From contig NZ_CP109446.1 of NCBI RefSeq assembly GCF_036227265.1, positions 3,171,001 through 3,235,000 on the forward strand: 64,000 nucleotides of DNA, written 5' to 3'. This document shows positions 53,436 through 62,425 of the stretch, piece by piece. The DNA comes from Streptomyces sp. NBC_01476. Its GTDB lineage: Bacteria > Actinomycetota > Actinomycetes > Streptomycetales > Streptomycetaceae. The notes beneath the pieces are model-generated. The model made no database searches, was not told the DNA's origin, and saw nothing but the letters and a program-made list of their open reading frames with translations. The translations under genes were made by a program, and so were the position numbers. How positions within the stretch are numbered: the stretch's first letter is position 1; each line of letters opens with the position of its first letter.

Positions 53436-56381
53436 ATGGAAACCAGGACGGAGCCGGGCGCTGGCCTGCGGTTCGCGGTCCTCGGCCCGGTCCGTGCCTG
53501 GCGCGGTGACGAACCGATCACCACCGGCGCCCCGCAGCAGCGGGCCCTGCTCGCCGCGCTGCTGCTGCGCGGCGGACGTACGGCGACCGCGCCGGAACTC
53601 GTGGACGCCGTCTGGGGCGAGAGCCCGCCCAACACCGCACTCGCCGCGCTGCGTTCGTACGCCTTCCGGCTGCGCAAGGCACTCGGCCCGACGACCCTGA
53701 TCACCGACTCCGGCGGCTACGCGCTGCGGGTGGCGACCGACGCGCTGGACAGCGCGGTGGTGGAGCGGCTGGCCGCCGAGGCGGAACGGGAGCGCGCCGC
53801 GGGCGACCCGGTCCGGGCCCGTGAACTGCTCGGCGCCGCCCTGGAGTTCTGGCACGGCGAGCCACTGGCCGGGCTGCCGGGACCTTACGCGGAGACGCAG
53901 CGCAACCGGCTCGCCGAGTGGCACGTCGGCCTGATCGAGACCCGCCTCGAACTCGACCTGGAACTGGGCGCGCACGCCGAGGCGGTCTCCGAACTCACCG
54001 CGCTGTCCGCGGAACACCCCTTGCGCGAACGGCTGCGCGCGCTGCTGATGCTCGCGCTCTACCGCAGCGGCCGGCAGGCCGAGGCCCTCGGCGTCTACGC
54101 CGACACCCGCCGGCTGCTCGCCGACGAACTCGGCATCGACCCCTCGGCCGAACTCGCCGAACTCCACCAGCGCATCCTGGAGGCCGACCCGGCCCTGGCC
54201 GCGCCCGCCGGCGCCGGTGCCAACGCCCCCGAGGTGGTCCGGCCCGCCCAACTGCCCGCCACCGTCGCCGACTTCACCGGCCGCGAAGCCTTCGTCAGGG
54301 AACTGGGCCAGCAGCTCGCCGAGGCGTCGACGGGCAGCGGCGTGATGGCGGTCTCCGCGGTGGCGGGTATCGGCGGCGTCGGCAAGACCACGCTGGCCGT
54401 GCATGTCGCGCACCAGGCCCGTGAGGACTTCCCCGACGGCCAGTTGTACGTCGATCTGCAGGGCACCGACCCGCGGCCGGCCGAACCCGAGGCGGTGCTG
54501 GGCGCGTTCCTGCGCGCGCTGGGCGTCCCCAACCCGAAGATCCCCGAGTCGCTCGCCGAACGCGCAGCGCTCTACCGCTCGACGCTGGACGGCCGCCGGG
54601 TGCTGGCGCTGCTGGACAACGCCTACGACGCCGCTCAGGTACGCAATCTGCTGCCCGGTACGCCGGGTTGCGCCGCGCTGGTCACCAGCCGGGTGCGGAT
54701 GGTGGACCTGGCCGGCGCGCATCTGGTGGACCTCGATGTGATGTCGCCCGCCGAGGCGCTGAAGCTCTTCACCAAGATCGTCGGTGAGGAGCGGGTCAGC
54801 GGTGAACGGCAGGCGGCCCTTGATGTAGTGGGCGCCTGCGGCTTCCTGCCGCTGGCGATCCGGATCGCCGCCGCCCGGCTGGCCGCCCGCCGCACCTGGA
54901 CCGTCTCCGTACTGGCCCACAAGCTCGCCGACCAGCGCCGCCGGCTGGACGAACTGCGGGCCGGCGACCTCGGCGTGAAGGCCACCTTCGCCCTCGGCTA
55001 CGGGCACCTGTCCCCGCAGCAGGCGCGCGCCTTCCGGCTGCTGTCGCTGCCCGACGGTCCTGACATCTCGCTCGACGCGGCTTCCGCCGTCCTCGACCTC
55101 GACCCGTACGAGACCGAGGAGTTGCTGGAGGCACTGGTCGACATCAGCCTCATCGAGTCGGCCGCGCCCGCCCGTTACCGCTTCCACGACCTGCTGCGGC
55201 TCTACGCCCGTGAGTGCGCCGAGCGCGACGAGAGCGCCGAGGCTCGCTGCGAGGCGCTCTCCCGGCTGCTCGACTTCTACCTCGCCTCGGCGTCCTGCGC
55301 CTACGAGTTGGAGAACCCCGGCGACCGCGTCCTGGACCACCTGGCGCCCACCGCGCACCCCGGCCTGACCTTCGGCGCCCGTGACGACGCCCTGGAGTGG
55401 CTGTTCTCCGAGGCGCAGGGGCTGCTGGCGGCGGTTCAGCAGTCCGCGGACGGCGGCTGCGAGGGCCCGATGCGGCGGGCGGCCGATCTGCTCCTGGTCG
55501 CGCAGGACCTGATGGAGTCCGGCGTGTACGCGCGGCAGTACGAGCAGGCCGCACGGGCGGTGGTCGCCACCGCGCAGGCCTGCGGGGACGTCCGGGTGGA
55601 GGGCAGGGCCCGCGTGCTGGTGGCCCAACTCCTGCGGATGCTGGGCCGATTCGCCGACGCCGACGAGGAGGCGCGGCGCGCCATGGTCGTCGGGCTGGCC
55701 GCGGAGGACCCGGTGACGTGCAGTTACGCCCCCAATCTGCGCGGCATCATCGCGCTCCAGGGCGGCCTGTTCGACGCGTGCGCGCAATACACCACCGCAG
55801 CGCTGGACGCCTTCCGGGCCGACGGCAACCGGCACGGCGAGGCGGCGGCGCTGAGCAACCTGTCGCGGGCGCAGGTCAGTCTGCGTGACTTCGAGGCGGC
55901 GGTGACCACCGGCATGATGGCGCTGGACATCTACCGCGAACTCGGCGCCGGCTTCCGCCTGGGCAACGGCCTGTACGCCATGGCGATCGTGCTGGAGCGC
56001 GCCGAGCGTCCGGACGAGGCCGTCGCCAGCATGACCGAGGCGCTGCAGATCTTCCGCAGCGCACGGCAGCAGTTCTGGGAGGGCATGTCCCTCTACCGGC
56101 TGGCCGAGTCGCACCTGGTGGCCGGCCGCAACCGGCAGTCGGCGTCCTATGCCGAGCAGGCGCTGGTCATCCTCCGCGAGGTCGGCGGCGAGTGGCGCAC
56201 CGCGAACGTCCTGACCGTGCTCGGCCGGGCTCTGGCCCAGCTCGGACAGCTCGTGCGCGCGCACGCGTGCTGGCACGACGCGCTCGGCGTGTACGCCGCC
56301 CTGGGCACGCCGGAGGCGCAGGAAGTGCGCCGGCTGCTCGGTGACGCCTCGTCGGCGTCCGCCCCGTCCTTGACGGGCTGA
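53436..56381 (+). CDS. afsR: AfsR-type SARP-NB-ARC-TPR pleiotropic regulator
   Basis: 981 residues. Residues 12-100 are the OmpR-like DNA-binding domain of the SARP family, 100-250 the bacterial activation domain, about 265-560 an NB-ARC ATPase with Walker A GIGGVGKTTL (311-320) and LLDN Walker B, and from about 650 a series of TPR repeats. This is the AfsR architecture; the Ser/Thr kinase AfsK encoded downstream at 57881 would phosphorylate it, raising binding to the afsS promoter. It coordinates antibiotic production with phosphate and growth. Flanked by an AfsS-like peptide gene, a membrane protein and afsK, exactly the afs arrangement. ATG 53436; GGGGG upstream is weak. Confidence 0.88.
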   Translation: METRTEPGAGLRFAVLGPVRAWRGDEPITTGAPQQRALLAALLLRGGRTATAPELVDAVWGESPPNTALAALRSYAFRLRKALGPTTLITDSGGYALRVATDALDSAVVERLAAEAERERAAGDPVRARELLGAALEFWHGEPLAGLPGPYAETQRNRLAEWHVGLIETRLELDLELGAHAEAVSELTALSAEHPLRERLRALLMLALYRSGRQAEALGVYADTRRLLADELGIDPSAELAELHQRILEADPALAAPAGAGANAPEVVRPAQLPATVADFTGREAFVRELGQQLAEASTGSGVMAVSAVAGIGGVGKTTLAVHVAHQAREDFPDGQLYVDLQGTDPRPAEPEAVLGAFLRALGVPNPKIPESLAERAALYRSTLDGRRVLALLDNAYDAAQVRNLLPGTPGCAALVTSRVRMVDLAGAHLVDLDVMSPAEALKLFTKIVGEERVSGERQAALDVVGACGFLPLAIRIAAARLAARRTWTVSVLAHKLADQRRRLDELRAGDLGVKATFALGYGHLSPQQARAFRLLSLPDGPDISLDAASAVLDLDPYETEELLEALVDISLIESAAPARYRFHDLLRLYARECAERDESAEARCEALSRLLDFYLASASCAYELENPGDRVLDHLAPTAHPGLTFGARDDALEWLFSEAQGLLAAVQQSADGGCEGPMRRAADLLLVAQDLMESGVYARQYEQAARAVVATAQACGDVRVEGRARVLVAQLLRMLGRFADADEEARRAMVVGLAAEDPVTCSYAPNLRGIIALQGGLFDACAQYTTAALDAFRADGNRHGEAAALSNLSRAQVSLRDFEAAVTTGMMALDIYRELGAGFRLGNGLYAMAIVLERAERPDEAVASMTEALQIFRSARQQFWEGMSLYRLAESHLVAGRNRQSASYAEQALVILREVGGEWRTANVLTVLGRALAQLGQLVRAHACWHDALGVYAALGTPEAQEVRRLLGDASSASAPSLTG

Positions 56382-56442
56382 CGCGACGGAAGAACGGCAG
56401 GGCAACCGCAAAAGACCAGGTGAAGCAACTCATTTCTTGCGT

Positions 56443-56460
56443 TTATCGGTTGATTATCGA
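56443..56460. promoter_or_regulatory. SARP-type heptamer direct repeats before the afsS-like gene
   Basis: TTATCGG (56443-56449) and TTATCGA (56454-56460) are direct repeats starting 11 bases apart, so they face the same side of the helix with a four-base spacer. This is the format of SARP/AfsR binding sites, known to overlap the -35 region of afsS. A possible -10 (CACGAT, 56468-56473) lies eight bases downstream, the spacing reported for SARP promoters. Confidence 0.65.
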
Positions 56461-56491
56461 CGGCTGCCACGATTCCATCACTGCACAGACT

Positions 56492-56530
56492 GCCCGCCCG
56501 GTGATGCACGGGGGAGTTCATCGGGCGGGC
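56492..56530 (+). terminator. GC-rich hairpin in the afsR-afsS interval
   Basis: GCCCGCCCGGTGATG pairs with CATCGGGCGGGC (one bulged base). It lies 38 bases before the afsS-like start, between the putative promoter and the gene, so it may be an attenuator of the afsS transcript as well as a terminator for afsR read-through. Confidence 0.6.
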
Positions 56531-56568
56531 TCTACGTAAGGCATGTCCCTTAGGCACAGGAGAGCACC

Positions 56569-56745
56569 ATGACCACCGAGGTTCCGCCGCCCGACCCGAC
56601 CGACCCTCTGCCGCCGGTTCCGCCCGTTCCGCCGAAGGACGACCCGGACAACTGGCACGCCGAGGACGAGCCGGTGGCCCCGTCCGAGGGTCTGCCGCCC
56701 AAGAAGCCCGGCCAGGTCCAGCCGGACAACTGGCACGCCGAGTAG
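56569..56745 (+). CDS. AfsS-like small Pro-rich regulatory peptide
   Basis: 58 residues: Met, a Pro-rich segment (PPPDPTDPLPPVPPVPPK), then PDNWHAE at residues 26-32 and again at 52-58, the very C-terminus. AGGAGA precedes ATG 56569 by five bases. S. coelicolor AfsS, of similar size and in the same place between afsR and afsK, has DNHMP-type repeats; here the core is DNWHAE. The assignment rests on position, size, repeat character and AfsR-like promoter repeats rather than overall similarity. AfsS acts as a pleiotropic activator of secondary metabolism downstream of AfsR. It is too short for many gene finders. Confidence 0.65.
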   Translation: MTTEVPPPDPTDPLPPVPPVPPKDDPDNWHAEDEPVAPSEGLPPKKPGQVQPDNWHAE

Positions 56746-56772
56746 GCACCGAGAACTCCTGGCCGCCCTGCT

Positions 56773-56897
56773 GGGGAGCGGGGCACACGGGGGAAAGCAC
56801 GGGGGAAAGCACGGGGGGAACACAGGGGGAAGAGGGGGGACAAGGGGGAAAAGGGGGAGGACCGACGGGGGGTCCGCCATGGGGGGTGTCCGGGGGG
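56773..56897 (+). repeat. G-run tract, eleven runs of 4-6 G (G-quadruplex-prone)
   Basis: Between the afsS-like stop and the next gene, G runs of 4,4,5,5,6,5,6,5,5,6,6,6 type length recur every 9-12 bases on the plus strand; the first part repeats GGGGGAAAGCAC. At least four tracts of four or more G with short loops satisfy the usual G-quadruplex rule several times over. It would be in the 3' untranslated RNA of afsS. The 56746-57124 interval holds no gene. Confidence 0.75.
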
Positions 56898-57124
56898 AAC
56901 CGGTGGGCCTGATTCAGGGGAACGGGCCCACCGGCCGGGCGCAGACAGGTCGGCCGCAGCGCGGAGGGGGCGCTGCGGCCGGCCGCTTTTTCGCGGGCCG
57001 GGGCGCGCCGCCGCCCGGCGCCCCCGCTCACCCGGGCGGAGCCGCCCGCCTCGCAGGCCCCGGGGGTCCGGCGTAGCGTCGGCCGGGCGGGGACCGGTCG
57101 AGCGATACGAGGCGGTGGCACCCG

Positions 57125-57871
57125 ATGGTCCGCTCCTTCCTGGGCTCGCTGCTCGCGCTGGCCGGCGCCGCGGTGGCCGTCTGGAGCCCCTTCCTCCGCT
57201 GGTACGGCAGGCGGCGCGGTGCCGACATCAGGGTCAACGACCTCTTCACCGGCGTCGGGGTGACACCGCGTGACGCGGCCGTGCTCGGCTCCCTCTTCCT
57301 GCCGATGGCCTTTGCCGCGCTGCTCGCGCTGCTGGGTGTGCTGATGCGGTCGCGGATGATCCCGGCGCTGGCCGGGGCGCTGGTGCTCGGGGTCACGGTG
57401 CTGTGGATGGTGCGGCAGGCCCAGTTCTCCGGCTCGCTCACCGCGGGCGGCGACGGGCTCGACACGGGTGTCGCGTCGGCGGTGGCGGGCGGGCTGCTGC
57501 TCTTCGCGGCCGCGTATCTGACGCCGGGGCAGCGGGCGGCGAGGCCGGCCGGGCCGTACCCGGACCAGGCACCCGCGGGCGGCGGGCCGCCGTACGGGGA
57601 CGGGACGCCGTACGGAGTCGAGGCACCGTACACGCAAGAGGCCGCGTACGCGGACGGGGCACCGTACGAGGGCAGGACTCCGTCCCCGGACCAGGCACCG
57701 TACGCCGAAGAGCCCTTCGACGGGCCGCCCACCCTCATCGGCGAACCTCCCGGGCTCGCCGACCCCACCCTCCGGGGCGACGCCGTACCCCCGCTGCCGC
57801 CGTACCTTCCCGACCCGCCGCTGCCGCCCATGCCGCCGCCGGAGACCCGGGAGAGTTACGAGAAGTCGTGA
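57125..57871 (+). CDS. Membrane protein of the afs locus with Pro/Tyr-rich tail
   Basis: 248 residues. Four membrane helices (about 5-22, 54-76, 80-100 and 116-134) are followed by a 100-residue cytoplasmic tail with repeated PYG, APY and PP motifs. S. coelicolor has a membrane protein of unknown function at the corresponding place between afsS and afsK, as I recall. ATG 57125 follows the G-run region; the stop is ten bases from the convergent afsK stop. Function unknown; location suggests a link to AfsK signalling at the membrane. Confidence 0.7.
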   Translation: MVRSFLGSLLALAGAAVAVWSPFLRWYGRRRGADIRVNDLFTGVGVTPRDAAVLGSLFLPMAFAALLALLGVLMRSRMIPALAGALVLGVTVLWMVRQAQFSGSLTAGGDGLDTGVASAVAGGLLLFAAAYLTPGQRAARPAGPYPDQAPAGGGPPYGDGTPYGVEAPYTQEAAYADGAPYEGRTPSPDQAPYAEEPFDGPPTLIGEPPGLADPTLRGDAVPPLPPYLPDPPLPPMPPPETRESYEKS

Positions 57872-57880
57872 CGCCGGTCC

Positions 57881-60271
57881 TCAGACCCGGCGCGAGGTCG
57901 CCCCGGTGCCCTTCGCGGCGTCGAGCGCGTACACGCAGCGGTCCTTGGAGCACGCGTACACCACGCCCTCCGCGGCCACCGGTGAACCGGTGATCTCACC
58001 GCCGGTCTCCAGCCGCCAGCGCAACTGGCCGCCCTGCGCGTCCACCGTGTAGAGGCAGTGGTCCTTCGAGCCGAAGTGCACCCGTCCCGCGGCGACCGCG
58101 GGCGATCCGACCACCTCGCCCTGCGCCGCGAACCGCCAGCGCGGGGTGCCGCTCACCGCGTCCAGGGTGTACAGCGCGCTGCCCGCCCCCAGGTGTACGG
58201 AGCCGGCCGCGACCACCACCGGCTCCACGGACTGCCGCGGCTCGGTGGCGACCCGCCAGCGGTCCCGGCCGTCGGCGGGGTCGAGCGCGTAGACCGTGCC
58301 GAGGTGGTCGGTGACGTAGATGCCGCCGCCGGACACCCCGGGCCCGGGGACGTACGCGGGCGGCGCGAACATCACCGCGGGCGCGTCGAAGTGCCAGCGT
58401 TCGGTGCCGCTGCGGGCGTCCAGCGCGAGGACCCGGGTGCCGGCGGTCAGATAGGCGACGCCGTCCGCGACCACCGGGCGGGTCGGCACCGAACCGGCCG
58501 CACCGGGCTCGCCCACCGGGTACGTCCACATCTCGGCGCCGGTCAGCGCGTCCACCGCGTGCAGGTGGCCGCCGCCCTGGTAGTAGACGGCCCGGTCGAT
58601 GACGGTGGGGCCGGAGTCGGTCGACTCGAACTCGGTCTGCGCGCCGCCGCGCTCCCAGCGCAGGGCGCCGCGGTGCGCGTCCCACGCCTGGACGCCGCCG
58701 CCGCGGGTGCCGCTGACGACCGTGCCGGCGTCGGCCCGTACCGCGTACACCCAGCCCTCTATCGGGGTGCGCCACCGCTCGCTGCCGTCGGCCGCGTCGA
58801 GCGCGAAGAGGCTGGGGCCGTCGGAGGCATGGATCCGGCCGCCGGAGACCGCCATCGTCCAGGCGACGTCCCGGGTCTTGAACTGGCGGCGCCCACTGGC
58901 CACATCGAGCGCGTGGACCTCGAAGGAGGTGACGTAGAGCAGGCCGTCGGCGACGACGGGAGTGCCCCACACGTCGTTGGACATCCGGAAGCGCCAGGGC
59001 CGCCACTCCCCGGGGGGTGCCGCGGGCGGCGCCTGGGACGGGACCGGGACGGGGGCGGGCGCGGTTTCCGCGGCGCGCTGGGCGGCGCCGGCTCTGTGGC
59101 GGACCCATTCGGTGCCGGGAGCCGGTCCGGCCGGTGCCTTGTGGCGGGTGGCCGCGGAGATCCGCAGCCCGGGGCCGATCGGGGCGGAGCCGGCGAGCTG
59201 CACGGCGGCTTCCTGCGGGCGGCTGTCCCGGCCGTGGGCGGGGGCGTGCGCCGGGCGGGGCGGCGACTGCGGCGGGGGCGGCACATTGACCGGGACCTGC
59301 GGGCCGGGCAGCTGCGGGGCCGGGGGCTGCGGACTCGCCGCGTGGGCGCCGCGGCTGGCGGCCGGCACGGTGGGGCGCCCGCTGCGCCGTTGCTCTATCA
59401 GCGCGACGGCCCCGGGCGGCAGCCAGGCGGAGGCGGTGCCGGTGTCGTCCCCGCCGGAGGAGAAAAGGTGCGGGGCGAGTTGCGCCTGCAGGTCGGCGGG
59501 GGTGGGCCGGCGCTCGGCCTCCATCCGCATGCAGGACTCGATCAGCGGGCGCAGCTCGTCGGGCAGCCCGGCCAGGTCGGGGCCCTCGCGGAGCAGCATG
59601 AACACCGTCTCGACCGGGTTGGCGCCGTGGAAGGGCGCGTGGCCGGTGGCGGCGAAGACCAGGGTGGAGCCGAGCGAGAAGATGTCGCTGGCGCCGCGCA
59701 CGCTGCGCGAGTCGCGGGCCTGCTCGGGCGACATGTAGGCGGGGGTGCCGACGGCGACGTTGGTCATCGTCAGCCGGGTGTTGGAGACCCCGGAGGCGAT
59801 GCCGAAGTCGATGACGCGGGGGCCGTCCTCGACGACGAGCACATTGGACGGCTTCATGTCCCGGTGGACCAGGCCCGCCGCGTGGATGGACTGCAGCGCT
59901 TCGGCGATGCCGGCCGCGAGCCACCGGACTGCCTGGGCGGGCATCGGCCCCGACTCGTTGATGATCTCTTCGAGGGAGGGGGCCGGAACGTAAGCGGTGG
60001 CAAGCCAGGGCACGGCGGCGCGCGGGTCGGCGTCCACCACGGCGGCGGTGTAGAAGCCGGAGACGGCGCGGGCCGCCTCGACCTCACGCGTGAAGCGGAC
60101 CCGGAAGAGCTGGTCCTCGGCGAGTTCGGCCCGCACTGTCTTGATCGCCACGCGGCGGCCGGATGCCGAACGGGCGAGATAGACCAGCCCCATGCCGCCG
60201 GCCCCGAGCCGGGCGAGTACCTCGAAAGGGCCGATCCGTCTCGGGTCGTGCTGCGTCAGCTGCTCCACCAC
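57881..60271 (-). CDS. afsK: Serine/threonine protein kinase AfsK
   Basis: 796 residues from GTG 60269-60271, giving the numbering of the known protein. The kinase domain occupies about 16-275: GAGGMG loop, Lys44 in VAIK, HRDMKPSN (Met for the usual Leu), DFG at 155-157, and Thr168 in the LTMTN activation loop, the residue I remember as the AfsK autophosphorylation site. A 170-residue Pro/Ala-rich linker leads to a C-terminal PQQ-type beta-propeller (about 450-796) with repeated LYVTS, VHALD, GTERWHF units. It senses a signal, binds KbpA in S. coelicolor, and phosphorylates AfsR. A palindrome lies in its promoter at 60352. Confidence 0.93.
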   Translation of the reverse strand: MVEQLTQHDPRRIGPFEVLARLGAGGMGLVYLARSASGRRVAIKTVRAELAEDQLFRVRFTREVEAARAVSGFYTAAVVDADPRAAVPWLATAYVPAPSLEEIINESGPMPAQAVRWLAAGIAEALQSIHAAGLVHRDMKPSNVLVVEDGPRVIDFGIASGVSNTRLTMTNVAVGTPAYMSPEQARDSRSVRGASDIFSLGSTLVFAATGHAPFHGANPVETVFMLLREGPDLAGLPDELRPLIESCMRMEAERRPTPADLQAQLAPHLFSSGGDDTGTASAWLPPGAVALIEQRRSGRPTVPAASRGAHAASPQPPAPQLPGPQVPVNVPPPPQSPPRPAHAPAHGRDSRPQEAAVQLAGSAPIGPGLRISAATRHKAPAGPAPGTEWVRHRAGAAQRAAETAPAPVPVPSQAPPAAPPGEWRPWRFRMSNDVWGTPVVADGLLYVTSFEVHALDVASGRRQFKTRDVAWTMAVSGGRIHASDGPSLFALDAADGSERWRTPIEGWVYAVRADAGTVVSGTRGGGVQAWDAHRGALRWERGGAQTEFESTDSGPTVIDRAVYYQGGGHLHAVDALTGAEMWTYPVGEPGAAGSVPTRPVVADGVAYLTAGTRVLALDARSGTERWHFDAPAVMFAPPAYVPGPGVSGGGIYVTDHLGTVYALDPADGRDRWRVATEPRQSVEPVVVAAGSVHLGAGSALYTLDAVSGTPRWRFAAQGEVVGSPAVAAGRVHFGSKDHCLYTVDAQGGQLRWRLETGGEITGSPVAAEGVVYACSKDRCVYALDAAKGTGATSRRV

Positions 60272-60351
60272 TGCCCTGCCACCTCCCCGTGACCCCGCGT
60301 TGTTACGGCCATGCCCCGTTGTGCCCGCGTTCCCCGTGTGCTGAGACGCGA

Positions 60352-60363
60352 GTGACCGGTCAC
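60352..60363. promoter_or_regulatory. GTGACCGGTCAC palindrome upstream of afsK
   Basis: A perfect 12-base palindrome 81 bases upstream of the afsK start, within a 329-base interval (60272-60600) that carries no gene. A related GTGA-N6-TCAC dyad is at 61447-61460, before the VOC and tetR genes. Confidence 0.45.
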
Positions 60364-60600
60364 CGGCTCCAGCGCCAGGGTACGGGCCTGATTCTTCCTG
60401 GGATGAGCCCCGGTTGCGAACCCGGGGCCGCTCCGACACGCCCGGAGAGCGAACTCGTTATCATCCGCTCCCGAGCGCGGGACGGGGCCGCGGGCCGCCG
60501 GAAGGTGCCATGCGCCGGGCCGGTGGCGGAAGTTGACGGCCGGGCCGGTGCCGTACGGGACCAGGAAGGCGGCACTGCGGGGCGGCACTGCGGGTCGGCG

Positions 60601-61392
60601 TTACAGGGCGGGCGGTTCGCCGGCGGTGCGGGAGAGGTCGATGATCGCGAAACCGACGCCCTGGTCGTCGCTGACGATCGCCGTCCGGCCGAACGGCGAG
60701 TCCTGGGGCCCGCGGTGGACCTGGCCGCCGAGCCGGCCGACGGTCTCCGCGGCGGCGTCGCAGTCCTCGACGGCGAAGTAGACCTGGTAACCGGAAGGGG
60801 CGTCGGCGGGCTCGTCGGCGGATCGTTTTATCCGGCCGGAGACCGGGCCGGGCACGCCGGGCAGCGAGTAGACCGCGTAGTCGGAGTGCTCGCCGTCGCC
60901 GATCTGCTGGGTGGTGCAGCCGAACGCCTTCTCGTAGAAGTCGTCCACCGCGGCCGGCTCGCGGGTGATGTTCTCGGTCCAGCAGAAGCCGCCGGGTTCG
61001 TTGACGATGCCGAAGCCGCGGTGGGTGCCGGGCTGCCAGACGCCGACGAAGGAACCGCCGGGGTCGATCGCACCCACCATGACGCCGGTCGCACCGACCT
61101 GGTGCGGGCCGAAGAGGATCTGGCCGCCGGCCTCGCGGATCCGGGCGGCGGCCTTGCCGGCGTCGGACGTGGCCAGGTGGAGGCCCCAGGCGGCGGGGAG
61201 GTCCGGGTTCATCCGGCCCATCAGCGCCGCGGCGGCCCGGCCGTCGCGCTGCGCGATCGTGTAATGGCCGAATTCCTCGCCCTGGTCCTGGAACGTCCAG
61301 CCGAGCAGCTCGCCGTAGAAGCGCTGTCCGGCGGCCAGATCGGGCAGGGAGACATCGGCCCAGCAGGGGGCGCCTTCGCTGAATCCGGACAT
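60601..61392 (-). CDS. VOC family protein, two domains
   Basis: 263 residues from ATG at 61390-61392, with AAAGGA upstream (an ATG six codons earlier lacks one). Two VOC domains: about 5-125, opening GAPCWADVSLPDLAAGQRFYGELLGWTF, and 133-260, opening GGFCWTENITREPAAVDDFYEKAFGC. It has the same length and layout as the protein at 28438-29229, so the two are paralogues of one streptomycete group annotated loosely as hydroxylases or glyoxalases. The ligand is unknown. Confidence 0.82.
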   Translation of the reverse strand: MSGFSEGAPCWADVSLPDLAAGQRFYGELLGWTFQDQGEEFGHYTIAQRDGRAAAALMGRMNPDLPAAWGLHLATSDAGKAAARIREAGGQILFGPHQVGATGVMVGAIDPGGSFVGVWQPGTHRGFGIVNEPGGFCWTENITREPAAVDDFYEKAFGCTTQQIGDGEHSDYAVYSLPGVPGPVSGRIKRSADEPADAPSGYQVYFAVEDCDAAAETVGRLGGQVHRGPQDSPFGRTAIVSDDQGVGFAIIDLSRTAGEPPAL

Positions 61393-61777
61393 GGTCGGGG
61401 TCCTTTCCACTGACGAGCGCGGGCGGCTTTTCAGCCACCGTAGTCAGTGATCTTGGTCACCGCACGGGTTCTATTCGAACGTATGGTCAATTCTTGTGGC
61501 GGCCGTCGGCACCGGGTCGCGGGCGGAGTTCCAGGGGCGCTTCCGGGTGCGTTTACGGGTGCGCTTCCGGGGTCCGGCGGCGGGCGGGCGGCAGGGTGCC
61601 GGCGGGCCTCCGCAGGGGGGCAAACCACCCATTCACCCCATGCACATCGGTCGCACAGGCCCCGTTGACGCACCCACAAAGGCGGCACTGACCTGCTACT
61701 TCATCAAGTGGAACCAGGGCCTCCCCGTTTGCACGCCGCCAAATCGCGCGCTGATCACCCGCCGGTAAACTGACGGC
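61393..61777. other. Divergent promoter region of VOC and tetR genes
   Basis: No gene found. It holds the GTGA-TCTTGG-TCAC dyad at 61447-61460 and short GGGTGCGCTTCC-type direct repeats near 61530-61575. Confidence 0.45.
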
Positions 61778-62425
61778 ATGACAGGACAAGTTCGCACCGT
61801 CGACGGCCGCGTGGCGGGCCGCCGCGGGCAGGCCACTCGGCAGAAGCTGCTGGACTGCCTCGGCGAGATGCTCGGCACGTCGCCCTACCGCGACGTCAAG
61901 GTGATCGACGTCGCCAGGATGGCGGGCACTTCCCCCGCGACGTTCTACCAGTACTTCCCCGACGTCGAGGGAGCCGTCCTCGAGCTCGCCGACGAGATGG
62001 CGAAGGAGGGTGCCGGCCTGGCCGAACTGACCGCCGGCCGCTCCTGGACCGGCAAGGCGGGCGCCCAGACGGCCACCGACCTCGTGGACGGCTTCCTCTC
62101 CTTCTGGCGGCGCAACGACGCGATCCTGCGGGTCGTGGACCTGGGCGCGGCCGAGGGCGACAAGCGGTTCAACAGGATCCGGCTGCGCGTCCTCAACGCC
62201 ATCACCGGTCCGCTCGCCGACGCGGTCAAGGACCTCCAGGCCAAGGGCAGGGTCGACAAGGAGGTCAGCGCGCCGGCCGTGGCGGGCTCGCTGGTCGAGA
62301 TGCTGGCCGCGGTCGCCGCCCACCAGAAAGGTTTCGTCGGGACCGGCGTCAAGCAGGCCGACCTGAAGCCGAGCCTGACGCTCCTGGTGCACCTCGGTGT
62401 GACCGGGAAGAAGCCGGCGAAGTAG
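61778..62425 (+). CDS. TetR family transcriptional regulator
   Basis: 215 residues from ATG 61778. The helix-turn-helix is in residues 15-62 (QATRQKLLDCLGEMLGTSPYRDVKVIDVARMAGTSPATFYQYFPDVEGAVLEL). The C-terminal all-helical domain (VDGFLSFWRRNDAILRVVDLGAAEGDKRFNRIRLRVLNAI) is of the type found in the TetR gene near afsK in S. coelicolor (I recall SCO4421). It lies divergent from the VOC gene. Its targets are not evident. Confidence 0.85.
   Translation: MTGQVRTVDGRVAGRRGQATRQKLLDCLGEMLGTSPYRDVKVIDVARMAGTSPATFYQYFPDVEGAVLELADEMAKEGAGLAELTAGRSWTGKAGAQTATDLVDGFLSFWRRNDAILRVVDLGAAEGDKRFNRIRLRVLNAITGPLADAVKDLQAKGRVDKEVSAPAVAGSLVEMLAAVAAHQKGFVGTGVKQADLKPSLTLLVHLGVTGKKPAK

Noticed and set aside
53256..56411. 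Minus-strand frame of over 1,000 codons opposite afsR
   Set aside because: Antisense composition only; afsR domains are complete in the sense frame.
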